64,000 nt of DNA from Holotrichia oblita. Lineage: Eukaryota; Arthropoda; Insecta; Coleoptera; Scarabaeidae. The notes below the pieces were generated by a model. The model was not told the origin of the DNA. It saw nothing but the letters and a program-made list of their open reading frames with translations, and made no database searches. Location of the stretch: the NCBI GenBank assembly GCA_023690525.1, contig CM043017.1:93088023-93152022 (forward strand). The letters run 5' to 3'. Both the position numbers and the translations under genes were made by a program. Shown here in pieces: positions 49,290 to 60,909 of the stretch. Numbering within the stretch: position 1 is the first letter of the stretch; the number at the start of each line of letters is the position of its first letter.

Positions 49290-49850
49290 TATATTTATAA
49301 GGATAAAAAAGTACCGAAAATAATAAAGTAATGTAAAGCTTTGTATCTTATTAAAAAAAAAAATTTAATTAGCCTGGTGGACATATTCCTACATTTTTTT
49401 TCTAATAATCGATGGTTTTAGCCGTTATTTTCTGGTACATTTTGTAATATAAAATAAATAATACTCCACTTTGTTAAGCCACTTTATTTAAGATTGTTTA
49501 CTGCAGTTTCAATCTTCTTTGGTCATTCTCAAAACTAAAGTAAATTACAATGCAAATACAAAAAAAATGTGTTTGCATTGTAATTTACTTTAAAAGTGGT
49601 AATTTGAAGGAATACGGTGACTGCTCAATAAGATTTGTTGAATTTTTGGGAGCATTCGAATGTAAAATAATTTTTAAAATAAAACTCTTTTTCATAAGCA
49701 GTCTCGTTATTAATAGCCAAACCTCGTATAGTCGATAACAAAATATAGATATTTTTAAAATTAATGAACTCAAAAACAATAGACATTAAAATTAAATATT
49801 CTGAACTGTATGCGTACAAGAAGCTATAAACAAACTGGAAACTATTAAAG

Positions 49851-49942
49851 GGCACCAGTTGTATATACGTCCTTTTGAATATATCAAACACTAATTGCTG
49901 ATATCAAATACTTTAATATAGCGAACCTAAGTATGGAGCAGG
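49851..49942 (+). repeat. Direct repeat copy 1 (about 90 bp)
   Basis: Contains TACGTCCTTTTGAA and GCTGATATCAAATACTTTAA, then CCTAAGTATGGAGCA. The same order recurs at 51510-51597. Confidence 0.85.
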
Positions 49943-50529
49943 TACCGTTGGTACTGTAGGGTTAAGCCTATATTAATATAATATAGGGTATAACTAAAAT
50001 AATACGAAGTCAATATTTTATGGTCTAATGACTTGTAAGAAACAAACCGATGTAGTATGTAGGTATGCTTATTAAAACGATTATTTTTGTTTGTTAATTC
50101 ACGATCGTGACTTCTTTCGTTTACTATAACCTTGACAACTATAGCATTCGGGCAGACGATAAAATACATTAATGAGGCAATAATTACAGAGGTCGAGACA
50201 AAAATTTTACAGTAATTCACCGGTATTTTGTTGCTTCAATATTTCCAGGAATATGTAGAGTGTAGACCAAAGTTGATTCTTTACTCATTATTTATAAAGT
50301 TAAGGTGTGCTAAATGTGAATTAGAGCGCAAATTGCTGATTTCACTTATTATATGTACACGTAATGGTTTTTACATTTTAGTATACATTATAGGATCAGC
50401 AGTTTTAAGGTAGCGTATCCGAAAAGATGCAAGAAGACTTACAAAGTGCCGGATGAAAATAGACATAAAATGTAAAACATACGTAAGTTTAAATGATGGT
50501 ATGTAACATATACTGACTAACGCCTTCTA

Positions 50530-50640
50530 TTTACTGCCAATAGACACACAACACTTGTTGAAAAGTGGTACGAAAGAGAACAACTGAATGTAAACCCTAC
50601 CAAAATAGTCTACAACCTATTGAGTATTTAAAATAAGAAC
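50530..50640 (+). pseudogene. Possible tiny RT remnant
   Basis: A plus-strand fragment LVEKWYEREQLNVNPTKIV resembles the segment after YADD in R1-like reverse transcriptases (typically W...GLSVNPxKT). Nothing else of the element can be read; very decayed. Confidence 0.35.
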
Positions 50641-51509
50641 TTGCATTAAAAGTTAAACCGCAAATACCATCAACCAGTAAACAGAACTCCTGACTTTTTC
50701 AACTTATATCTACTAAATACAGAGAGCTTTTGAAAGAACTGGCTGTGGAACGTATTGTTAAACTGTTCTAGAATCGGGAACACTCGGGTATAGAATGAAA
50801 TCAGAAAGACGAAAAACAAGTCACAATCGCGTTAAAGATACCTTTTATAGGATCGGAATTTTCCTCTGGATTAACACGAGAAATTATCAAAGAGCATAAT
50901 GTTGAAACACAACGTTAAGACAACGCAGTGTAATTACTGGTCGAGCTTTCCTGTCAGCACTATTAATCAGCGGAATAAGGAATCGACTGCGATGTTCCAC
51001 TTTTTGTCGCATATTTCCTTTTTTAATGTTATTATTCTGATAAAGTTAAATAAATGATGTTATTTGTCATTATACTTCACTTACCAACAAATAGTTACAA
51101 AATAATAAAACGACCTAAAACTATCCACCTTTACCTGGTCCGTGTAATGTGTGTGTGCGTGCATGTATTGTCTTGATTCAATTATTTCCTCTTGTTTTCG
51201 CTAATTTAAATTCGTTTGAATGCATTAAATTTTGAGATAATTTGTTGAAACTAACTTTTGACGTTTTTCCTTATTTAGTTTATTTTCATCTGACTGTCTC
51301 GTACTCCCTATCACACATAGACACATATAAGAAGGCTTTCCGTAACATGTGTGAACGAATCAGTCGTCACATTACAGTAGATACTTAGCCCTAGTAGGCA
51401 GAATTTGTCATAGAACGGGACTCACCGAGAAGTTGTAGATACTAACTACTAGGTATGTGTACCACCCGTGAGATCTGTCCTTGAACTAATACTAACAATA
51501 ATACTATGA

Positions 51510-51597
51510 AGGGGCAGCCGTTGTATACGTCCTTTTGAACATATCACAAACGCTGATATCAAATACTTTAATATAGTAAACCTAAGTATGGAGCATT
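51510..51597 (+). repeat. Direct repeat copy 2 (about 88 bp)
   Basis: Partner of 49851-49942 with a few substitutions and small deletions. The pair brackets about 1.57 kb. Confidence 0.85.
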
Positions 51598-53158
51598 AAG
51601 TATACATCTCCATTCAAAACAACGTAGTTGATAGATACGATCGAATATAAAAAAAGCTAGGTCGTGCTTTCTAAACCCTGGCTATATTAATTTAAAAATA
51701 TCATTGGTCAATATTCTAGAAAATATCATTATTAAATTAAAGATTTTGTATTCACTTAATACGAATATGAATACGATTAGAAAAACATGAATAAATATAT
51801 ACATTAACATCTGGTAATAGAGCCATCCTTATTTAAATATTCTTATAATAGAGTTGCAAAGATTGGCATAATTATTTTCCTTTAGATTTTCCCCTGTCGT
51901 TTGAACTATTATTTGATTACATTATCTTATTTCTTGCGTCAATTTGAAAAGTCAATATATTCTTTTAATAAACAATAACAAGTTAAAAACAAATACAATA
52001 ATTTTACAGCAAACCCCCGGGCTACCCATTTTTTCTTTACTTTTTTTTGCTTTGAGCTGTATGTCTGGTAAAAGCACAAACTTTCAGTATCACATCTTTT
52101 AACTTTCCTTTAATACAACTTCACAGTGTTGCGCACTTTACTCCTATTTACTTAAATCGTACCAATTTGTAGTAGTTAGAACTTGAATGCCTAAATAATG
52201 GTACGTATTAAGCCATAAATAACTGCTACGGAAGCTAAAGTTATAAATAAAACGATCATTAACAACCTTTATTACGTTTTGTTGGTGTTGCGAAAGTGAA
52301 ACCAACATCTAGAACTGAATAAGCCATAGAAATGATTTCTGAAAAATAAAATAAATTATCTAATAGCTTAATTTATGCTGTATCCGAATTTCTAACCCGA
52401 TATATAAAGTTTCCAACGATTTCAATGTTAATGTAAATCAAAAAGAAAATCAGTGTAGAAATGTTTCCTTATGTGAAAAATGCCACGTATGTTTCATAAT
52501 TCATGTTTTAAAAATGTACGTTTCATAATAATTTCTTATTATATTGCCTAATCGTCCTACATTTTGCAGAATATGTGAGATGGTTATTAATTATGCGTCG
52601 GTAATAATACGAAATATGTAATAGTTGGCCTTCATAGTAATCACCGTCGTGCACATAAAATGCATACGTAATAGAACGCAGTAGCTCAGTAACAGATTAA
52701 GACGTTTTCCAGTCGTTTAGCAATACATCAATTCTTTCAACAATATCGCCCTTGAAGTAGTTGCTGTTACAAAATTTATACAATATTTAAGAATCTGTTT
52801 ATGGCAGATCTTAGTTTCATCTAAAGGTCAATGTAACTATAGAATAATATAAATTATAATAACTTGTATAAATAGAACAAAAACGTTTTCCTAATCACAA
52901 AAAAAAATTAGGTTGTGGGAATATATTATATTTAATTAAGTTGACCTTAGTAACGCATTTTCTCTATGTAAATATAAGAATATAAAAAGTGTTTTAAGAG
53001 ACGCCAACAATTTAAAAAAATTAATACTATTTGAATTTGGACTAAAGTTTTTATCTTCGGATAAAGACATCAATTATTTTGGAAAAAGAAAGTTTACTTC
53101 TACTCACTAAATTTAGGGCTGCCTTGCTCAGCAGTAACGTAAACTGTCGATATATATC
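51598..53158. other. AT-rich stretch without a recognisable gene
   Basis: No coding family or paired ends seen. Confidence 0.5.
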
Positions 53159-53390
53159 GAGGGCATCATGCTAAAAGGGCGTATGAACCAAACACACACT
53201 TTTCATGAAACGAAAAAAAAATCGTTTTAAAAATTCATTTTAACCTATTCTGGTACTGTATTTGTTCTGATATGATGATGATTTATATTAAATGTCGGTA
53301 TCATTAAATACATATAATTTTAATTAAACTGTATCACAAAAGATCAAAATCGAGAAATCTGTTGATACACCCTTTTAACATGATGCCCTC
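53159..53390. mobile_element. MITE, about 232 bp
   Basis: The left end GAGGGCATCATGCTAAAAGG is mirrored by CCTTTTAACATGATGCCCTC at the right (arms about 30 bp). The target duplication is not clear. The interior is AT-rich and non-coding. Confidence 0.7.
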
Positions 53391-53486
53391 CATATGTACA
53401 CGAGTAGACTAAGCTCGAAAAGAAATTAAAACGACTGTTCATTGAGGTTCGATTTCGACAAACAGTTTTAAGTGGTATTTCAAGAC

Positions 53487-55011
53487 CGTCAAACAATCTA
53501 GCGGACCCAATCTAGAAGAGCCGACCGTACGCTGGTACACGGACGGATCTAAAATCGACTCAGGAGTGGGCATAGATATCTACGAACCGAGATGCAAGGT
53601 GTCGATGCCGCTGGGTACGACCCGACGATTTTTCAGGTAGAAGTATATGCCATTGTACCTGGTGATTCAGTAAGGGTGGCTATATTCTTACATGGATAAA
53701 TCGAGAACGGATAGAGATAGCAAGATGCTGTTTTTACTTAAATTTCAGTAATTTAATGTAGCTTGTAGCATTATATACCAAACAGCACCGTTCTATTTTA
53801 ATTTTGTTTTTGCAATTCGCTAAAATGCGTGACTACCACAAACAAATTTTTTACATATTTCAAAAAAAATGTTAGAACAATTTTTTTTATAAAAATCTAT
53901 GAAATGCTCCATCAAATAAGCTTTAAAATATTCAGATCGGTTAAACGGTCCGGGAGATATTAAAATTTAAATATTAAAACATTCCTTGGTTCCCTCCTTT
54001 CTTATTATGGCAGATACGAAAAAAAGTCATTAAACAAACTAATGCGACATTAGCTCAGCTTTCAAATGATGCTTTCAAAGTTACACCTTACCATACAATT
54101 TTCTGAGATAATACTCATTCTATAACTGAAAATAACAGACACGGCTCCCTAGCGCTAACATTTCGAACTTTTAAATAATTTGCGGATAGTTCTGGTAGCT
54201 ACATTAGTTATGCAATTATTTCACCGAAGCTTAGCAGTTTCCGAGATACAGCCGATCGCCGCCTTTACTGAATCACCCAGTACAATGTGCCCATGAATGT
54301 CTGAAAAGACGCTACCAAAATACACGTATATATATCTTCGCAGACAGCCATTCAGCACTAAAGTCTCTAAGGGCCTACACTTTTATATCCAAGTTAACCT
54401 GGGACTGTCTGCTCACCCTCAATGCTCTGGCCATAAGAAACACAGTCACACTGATGTGAGTACCAGGTCATTGGAGATGTAAGAGCAACCAAACTACCGA
54501 TGGACTTGACCAGAGACATTTTGTAGTCTCATCAAAAGCCATATAAGAGCTCATCTTCAACAGTGGGACAGCGAAAAAAAATCTCGTATTGGGCTAATAC
54601 TCCAAAACTAAGACAATCAAAAAAGTTTATTAGGTACTTTTTCAGTCATCGGGGCTAAATATCTGCTCAATCTGCTGAGACCTCATCACTATTACGGCTT
54701 TATTCACTGGCCGCGGCCCTCTTAGGTACCACCTGAAGAAGATGGGCAAGGTGGACTGTGATAAATGCCGATTCTGTTCGGAACACAGCGAGATGACGAA
54801 ACACATTATGTGCAACTGCGAGGCAATGCTTCGGCAGAGACTCCGCTACCTCGAACAGCCGCACGTAGAACCGGCTAGTATTAGACTACAGCCTCCAAAA
54901 AAATTGAAGATTAATGGGAACCAAGAGATTAAGGGTACTCACAATAGATCTTACAGGTCGCAGTTAAGAGAGGCAGCATTGCCTACACAACCCATATCTA
55001 ATCTAATCTGA
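53487..55011 (+). pseudogene. Non-LTR retrotransposon RNase H and zinc-finger C-terminus, interrupted by a MITE
   Basis: RNase H starts with RWYTDGSKIDSGVGIDIY (first Asp near 53540). After a one-base frameshift comes PTIFQVEVYAIV, cut at 53657 by the MITE at 53658-54280. It resumes exactly with QCAHECLKRRY, then IYIFADSHSALKSL (catalytic Asp). Stops follow. The open frame at 54742-55011 carries a cysteine/histidine cluster (DKCRFCSEHSEMTKHIMCNC), the C-terminal knuckle seen in I/R1/LOA-type ORF2 proteins. A (TCTAA)n-like run near 54995-55015 may be the 3' tail. RT and endonuclease are absent, so this is a 5'-truncated dead insertion. Confidence 0.8.
53658..54280. mobile_element. MITE inserted in the RNase H remnant, 623 bp
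   Basis: Ends are CCTGGTGATTCAGTAAGGGT on the left and, inverted, CTGGGTGATTCAGTAAAGGC on the right; about 24 bp are alignable with few mismatches. TA is duplicated (53656-53657 and 54281-54282). Removing it with one TA restores the flanking reading frame (AIV-QCA), which confirms both boundaries. No coding content. Confidence 0.9.
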
Positions 55012-55496
55012 TCTAACATATGCATATATTAATCAGTTCGACGGTTACTAGTAAAATGGCCGATTCATCATGTAACATGCGAAGGTTCTGGGCAAAATTC
55101 ATTTGATTCTCTTTCGGATACGCGATACGTTTAACGAATTACAACTTGCTGTTAGAATTGTAAGTAACAGTACTACGTCAGTTACAGGAACGTGGTGTAT
55201 GTAGCAAAGCTATGAAACACTTTATACACTCTTAAAATATGCAGGTAGTAGTAATCAGTCTAACAGAAAATAAACTTACCACCAACCAATTTATCTATCA
55301 AAATATCCCATTTTAGTAGTATCTGGTCAGCAGCAAACCCAATACACACAGTGGGTAGTAGCCACATGCACATTACGTACCCTAGATGTATGTATGTACA
55401 TACAGTTCGGTCGTAAAATACTCACACGCCTTAACAATTGAAGAAAGACGCTTAACACAAAAGTTTTATTGCAATTTTCGATCTAGTATTTATACA

Positions 55497-55669
55497 GGGT
55501 GTATGTGAAATAAGAGGACAGCGTATAAAAAATGGAAAGATATAATCCATAGGTGGCACATAATCTAATTTTGGCAATCGCGTCGTAATTTACTCACAAC
55601 TTTTTGGATTTATATTCTACATAATTGCACCTATCCATTTTTTATACCTTGTGCTCTCATTTCAAATAC
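55497..55669. mobile_element. Decayed MITE, about 173 bp
   Basis: It starts TA-CAGGGTGTATGTGAAATAAG. The inverse of GTATAAAAAATGGA recurs on the right, followed by the inverse of GAAAT(A/G)AGAG. The right tip is degraded. Blocks are shared with 36329-36450. Confidence 0.6.
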
Positions 55670-56011
55670 AATAAGTCAGATTTTCTTTAAGGTTGGCATT
55701 TGTATCCAGATAAACTCAGACCAGATAAATTTTTATATCATAATTAATTGCGACGGTTTGGGAATTGCTTGTGTACTTTGTCAAGGCTTTAAAATGAATA
55801 GACAAAAAAAAAGATTATTTTTTAAAACAATTCTGTCCACTAATTAAATGTAATTAGTAAAATAAAACTTAAGTTTACCTCAGTTACTATATGCATTTCT
55901 TAAATTCAATCAATTTACATATGTGACTTCCAAAGACGGAAAACAAAATAATTACTTAATAAATAACTAACATTAAATTAATTTTACGAACATTATTTGA
56001 GAACAGTTATT
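55670..56011. other. AT-rich spacer
   Basis: Nothing recognisable. Confidence 0.5.
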
Positions 56012-56158
56012 AGAGTGGACCAATTCGAAGCGAAAGCAGAGGCATGACTAACGAATTGGTTCCCACGTGCCAGGAAAGTGTATTATGTGTATTTAATAAT
56101 GTTGAAGGAGCGTACAGTAAAAAAACGGCTTTGCTTTCGCTCCGAATTGGTCCACTCT
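56012..56158. mobile_element. MITE, 147 bp, possibly hAT-type
   Basis: TIRs AGAGTGGACCAATTCG and its inverse continue to AGCGAAAGCA. A 7-bp duplication AGTTATT lies at 56005-56011 and 56159-56165 (8 bp if the shared A is counted). A 7-8 bp duplication points to hAT rather than mariner; inference only. Confidence 0.8.
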
Positions 56159-56274
56159 AGTTATTACAAAGATGTCCGTTTAACGATGTGAATATAAAAT
56201 TCTACAAAGTCTTTCTTTCTACTTTTTATTTTATCTAATTACAAATACAAAACTTTAAGAAAACGTAGTTTATA

Positions 56275-56551
56275 CAGGATGTCACAGCTGACGCGGTTTC
56301 TTTGATAATTTGTTTATTTTACAGTATAGAGAAAAAATTTCAAATAAAAGTTGTCCCTATTTAAACGATGCGTAGCTAGAAAATATTTCCAAATATACAG
56401 GGTCTCCCAATTATAGAAAAAACGTATGTAACTTTATTATTTTAAATGGATGGATTAATGGATTAAATATATATTTTTTAGATTCTACATATTTTAAGTA
56501 ACTTTTATTAAGACATTCCTTCAAATTATCAAAACACCGCGTCAGCTGGGA
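56275..56551. mobile_element. Decayed MITE, about 277 bp
   Basis: It begins TA-CAGGATGTCACAGCTGACG. The inverse CGTCAGCTGGGA lies near 56540, and arms share GCTGACGCGG and TTTGATAATTTG. The tips differ, so the outer bases are approximate. Confidence 0.6.
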
Positions 56552-56927
56552 AATCCAAAATTAAAATTGCAAATTTCGTTCTACTTATTTCTCCTATAAA
56601 TATAAAACAAGAATTGGTACTAGAATCCCGTATAAATCTTGCATAAGCTAAAATCTACTTTGAGTTAATAATAGTACAACATTGTTTTCTAATTAGTCTA
56701 ATAAACGCAACAAATACTCATGAATGACTAAGAAATAGGCTTCTACTTTGTATAAACCGTAGCTGATAAAGGTCATTTGCCTATAACTAACGTAAACGGA
56801 AATATATTTCGTCACTTCAACCAGGATTTGGTAGCGAATAATTTGCAATACATTTCTTGCGTAAGGCGTGGTCTTATTTTAAAAACTAGCGGCTCCATTT
56901 AATAGGACGCGACCAGTTTTTGTTATA
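56552..56927. other. AT-rich spacer
   Basis: Nothing recognisable. Confidence 0.5.
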
Positions 56928-57592
56928 CAGGGTGTCCCAAGTTGAGTGGCGTATTAGAATATTTCCTAAAGTACACCAAAGAGAGCGCTGAAAATTTGGT
57001 TGCCTTGGTTTCCGGCCATGCTCTTTTTAAATAAAATAATTTTAAAGATGGCCGACTTCCGGTTATAATGGAAATCGATAGGAACTTCGTTATTTTAAAT
57101 GAAACACCCCATATATTAGTGGATTTTTGGATTTTACGCAAAATTTTAGGCCAACTTTCTTAAATAAACCTTATGTCTAAAATGCACCGTTTTTGAATAA
57201 TTCCACTTTTTTTTTAATAATTCGACAAATCATTGCTGGGCGTCATTCGGCCTCTCTCAGACAACGTTTGACTTACAGCCTTCAAAATTTTTATGATGAG
57301 TACTAAGGTCTAATTGTAAATCGTTGTTGGAAAAAAAGTCTAATATCTTACACAGGATGTTCAAAATACACTTGCCAATGTAGACAAATTCATACCTTGG
57401 GAAGTCGCTTATTTCAAATAGGACACCCTGTATTTTACTAGGCCAATAGTTGGGACTTTTTATTCCCTTTTGATCTGTATTTACATTCCCTATACCTAGC
57501 TCTTAAGGTTTTTGAGTTATTTATGATTTTTATAAAACAGACTGAGATTTGAAAAAAAACAAAGTTGCCATGAATCATAAAATGACATTTCC
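56928..57592 (+). repeat. Left TIR, about 665 bp
   Basis: Inverted relative to 59046-59709. It contains AAAGATGGCCGACTTCCGGT near 57045 and inner CACCCTGTAT near 57423. It includes the region upstream of the transposase start. Confidence 0.95.
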
Positions 57593-57702
57593 AATAAAAC
57601 AAATACTCTAAAACTAATCTGATAATTACGAAGAGTGTTATTGTTAAGTTAATAGTTGTTCCTTTAATTTGTTTTTACTGTTTGATTACAATACACTGAG
57701 TA

Positions 57703-57736
57703 ATAATAATACAAATAATAATAATAATAATAACCA
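57703..57736 (+). repeat. (AAT)n microsatellite just before the transposase start
   Basis: A run of AAT-type triplets ends next to the ATG at 57739, within the 5' leader. Confidence 0.8.
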
Positions 57737-57738
57737 TA

Positions 57739-58809
57739 ATGGATAATTACAATTATTCAAACGAAGACATTTTAAATTTGTTTTTTATTCATGGGCAGTG
57801 TAACAGAATGGCTGCTCAAACATGCAGAAACTTTAATGAAACTTACCCTCAACTACCACCGATGACAGAAAATAAATTGAGAAGGTATTTGGCCAATTTT
57901 CTAACAACTGGTAGCGTTAAAATAAAGAAAGCTACATCTGCTCCGGTTACTGGGAATGAAGATAATGAAGTTTCGGTTTTGGCTTATTTTGAAGCGTTTC
58001 CACGAGCGTCAACCAGAGCCGCTGAACACGATTTAGGCATTCCACGCTCTTCCATACACAGGATTATGAGAAACCATAAGCTACACAATTTCAAATTTGT
58101 AACTGTGCATGCACTACAACCTACAGACAGATTACTTCGAGTGCAGTTGTGTGAAATGCTTATGGTGGCCCAGCAAGAAGACGTAAATTTTTTACAAAAG
58201 ATAATTTGGACAGACGAATCCAAATTTTCTCACGAAGGTGTGTTCAACAGGCATAATTCCCATTTTTGGTCCCACGAAAATCCCCACGTAATTAGGGAAA
58301 GAGGATTCCAAAATAAATTTAGTTTTAACGTTTTTTCTTGTTTGATGGGCAACAAATGTTGTTATTTTATTTACGACGACAATCTAAATTCAGAAATGTA
58401 CATAGAAATTTTGCGGACGGTTGTAACGGAGTTCTTAGACAGCTTACCGCTAAATGTCTACAGAAATTGCTGGTATCAGCTTGATGGAGCTCCGGCACAT
58501 AGTTGTAATGGGGTAAGGCAGTGCATCACTGAACTTTTTGAAGATCGCTGGATAGGACGTGGTGGACCTTGGGCGTGGCCACCGAGATCGCCCGATCTCA
58601 CGCCAATGGACTTTTATCTGTGGGGAAAAATAAAAAATGAAGTCTATTTCGACCCTGTTAATAGCAGGGCAGAGCTTGAAAATAGAGTGCGCAATTGCTT
58701 TGGGACTTTACAGGGAAACGAAATTTTACGCGCTACAACAGATGGTGTAATGGGTCGCTTAAACCGCTGCCTAGATCTAAATGGAGATCATATTGAACGA
58801 TTTAACTAA
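57739..58809 (+). CDS. DD41D mariner-like transposase, intact reading frame
   Basis: This 356-residue frame starts at ATG 57739 and stops at TAA. The N-terminal half holds two helix-turn-helix-like segments: NEDILNLFFIHGQCNRMAAQ at about residues 8-27, and FPRASTRAAEHDLGIPRSSI around residues 90-110. The catalytic residues are Asp159 (IIWTDESKF), Asp249 (YQLDGAPAHS) and Asp291 (SPDLTPMDFYLWG). The second and third are 41 residues apart, which defines the DD41D (rosa/Visitor) group of the Tc1/mariner superfamily. Its length is normal for the group. It would bind the long TIRs and cut and paste the element into TA sites in the nucleus. Its promoter must lie in the left TIR or the 147 bp after it. 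No in-frame damage is visible; activity is not shown. Confidence 0.9.
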   Translation: MDNYNYSNEDILNLFFIHGQCNRMAAQTCRNFNETYPQLPPMTENKLRRYLANFLTTGSVKIKKATSAPVTGNEDNEVSVLAYFEAFPRASTRAAEHDLGIPRSSIHRIMRNHKLHNFKFVTVHALQPTDRLLRVQLCEMLMVAQQEDVNFLQKIIWTDESKFSHEGVFNRHNSHFWSHENPHVIRERGFQNKFSFNVFSCLMGNKCCYFIYDDNLNSEMYIEILRTVVTEFLDSLPLNVYRNCWYQLDGAPAHSCNGVRQCITELFEDRWIGRGGPWAWPPRSPDLTPMDFYLWGKIKNEVYFDPVNSRAELENRVRNCFGTLQGNEILRATTDGVMGRLNRCLDLNGDHIERFN

Positions 58810-59045
58810 GGTTTCTGTTTTCGTCTACTTGTAAATGGTATATGTACCATGCTGTTTTTACCCATTTGTTGCTTCAGTATCGTATTTGCTTTCTAATTTG
58901 ACATTAAAAATAATAGTCTTCCTCATACCTGTTTTTATTATTTATGCCTACTTTAGTGTCACTCCGAAAGGTGTAAATCCAACAGTTATACATGACAACT
59001 ACTGATAAACAGTATTAAATTAGCTTTAGTGAAATAGTTCCCTCT

Positions 59046-59709
59046 AAATGTCATTTTATAATTCATGGCAACTTTTTTTTTTTTTCAAATCTCAGTCTGT
59101 TTTATAAAAATTATAAATAACTCAAAAACCTTAAGAGTTAGGTATAGGGAATGTAAATACAGATCAAAAGAGAATAAAAAGTCCTAACTATTGGCCCAAT
59201 AAAATACAGGGTGTTCCATTTGAAATAAGCGACTTCCCAAGGTAGGAAGTTGTCTACATTGGCAAGTGTATTTTGAACATCCTGTGTAAGATATTAGACT
59301 TTTTTTCCAACAACGCTTTACAATTAGACCTTAGTACTCATCATAAAAATTTTGAAGGCTGTAAGTCAAACGTTGTCTGAGAGAGGCCGAATGACGCCCA
59401 GCAATGATTTGTCGAATTATTAAAAAAAAAGTGGAATTATTCAAAAACGGTGCATTTTAGACATAAGGTTTATTTAAGAAAGTTAGCCTAAAATTTTGCG
59501 TAAAATCCAAAAATCCACTAATATATGGGGTGTTTCATTTAAAATAACGAAGTTCCTATCGATTTCCGTTATAACCGGAAGTCGGCCATCTTTAAAATTA
59601 TTTTATTTAAAAAGAGCATGGCCGGAAACCAAGGCAACCAAATTTTCAGCGCTCTCTTTGGTGTACTTTAGGAAATATTCTAATACGCCACTCAACTTGG
59701 GACACCCTG
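59046..59709 (-). repeat. Right TIR, about 664 bp
   Basis: Inverted relative to 56928-57592. Differences include a longer T-run near 59078. Confidence 0.95.
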
Positions 59710-59711
59710 TA

Positions 59712-60385
59712 TAGAGACACAATGATGAACGTTTTATACATATAAGGCAGAATACGTCAACATAAAAACAACCTTCCTTAATGATTGTTGTTGCAATTGA
59801 AATGTGACCACTAAACTTTTATATAAATTAAGAAAAAGGTTTATTATTATTAGTTTGTAGTAGGTTGATTCATAGACTAATTAGAGTTTATGAATTTACA
59901 AGAAAACAGAACAGAAGGTTATGAAAGTGACAAATTGTAAGTAATAAATACAAATTATAAAAATTTGTAATAAATATCTGCACTCATCTGCAATGACACT
60001 CTCTGTCAAATTAATCCCTACTAGCTTCGTATCGTAAGATATTTTCAATTTACTTTATATTTACAAGTGTCACAATATTGCTAATAGAATTGGCCAGGTA
60101 TTCAACGATACTTGGCTTCAATACCAAACAATGTTTGGTGAGAGCTAGATTAGTGTAACGGGCACCGATCTCAGCCATCTACATCTTATGATAAGAGCAA
60201 TGATAAAACGTTTTTTTTATGTGTGGTGGGTGCTTAGTTGCAGTGACTCCGTAAGCTGTATTACTTGTCTGGCTATCACTGCAACTCTTGCGGTGTATTT
60301 TGGTGTGTGTAAGTTATGTTTAAATGGCTTTGTGACAGCATCATATCGTCTTTTATAATGCCGCGCTGTTAATCACTTTGCTCCC
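59712..60385. other. AT-rich spacer
   Basis: No gene or paired ends recognised. Confidence 0.5.
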
Positions 60386-60392
60386 AACAGCG

Positions 60393-60530
60393 AATGGCAA
60401 GTCGATCCGGGATTAAACTCCCTGAAAAAATGTCACCGTCCCTCCAGAGAACTGAACCCCGGCACCTATCGTCCTCTCACAACGATAGTCAGCCGCCTAA
60501 CCACTGCGGCCATGGACGCGTTATTAAGAT
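60393..60530 (-). mobile_element. tRNA-derived SINE, copy 1
   Basis: On the minus strand it reads CATGGCCGCAGTGGTTAGGC, resembling a tRNA A box, then GGCTGACTATCGTTGTGAG. GGGTTCAGTTCTC follows, resembling a B box (GGTTCRANTCC). These are internal Pol III promoter elements. The same order recurs at 60910-61050. Confidence 0.75.
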
Positions 60531-60909
60531 AAATATTGAAGTCCGCAGGCAATATTCTAAAAATACAGGGTACACAGGGTACCAAACAATGACAAAGTGA
60601 ACTAAATTTACTTTAGGTTTCAGAGACACACTATTGAGGAAGCAGCCAAATAAAACTAGTAATTCCTTATTACTGTCTAAGCTATCGTAAAATTTATTTA
60701 CTTCATCAGAGAGACAAGATCGGAATAATAAGACAAGCCATCAAAATAAATCGATGGTCATCCTCACAGTAAAGCGGTCAACACTCAATTTTGCATGAAT
60801 ACACAGTTGATGAAATGACTAGGAAGTGATTTATACAATTACTTTACGATTAACATAACAATTTAAAAACTTTAATCTTAAAAACGACCGATCTGTCTTA
60901 AGAGGTTAA
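60531..60909. other. Spacer between SINE copies
   Basis: AT-rich; nothing recognised. Confidence 0.5.

Larger units (their letters stand above)
56928..59709 (+). mobile_element. DD41D mariner-like element with about 665-bp TIRs, apparently complete (2782 bp)
   Basis: The left tip CAGGGTGTCCCAAGTTGAGT starts at 56928 and its inverse ends at 59709. TA occurs at 56926-56927 and 59710-59711. The TIRs match closely for about 665 bp. An intact transposase frame lies between. This is the best candidate in the window for an element that could still move or has done so recently. Confidence 0.95.

Noticed and set aside
56923..57141. Identical 72-codon open frames at both ends of the 56.9-kb element
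   Set aside because: They are the same TIR sequence read from each end and run through the element tip into flanking DNA; no sign of coding selection.
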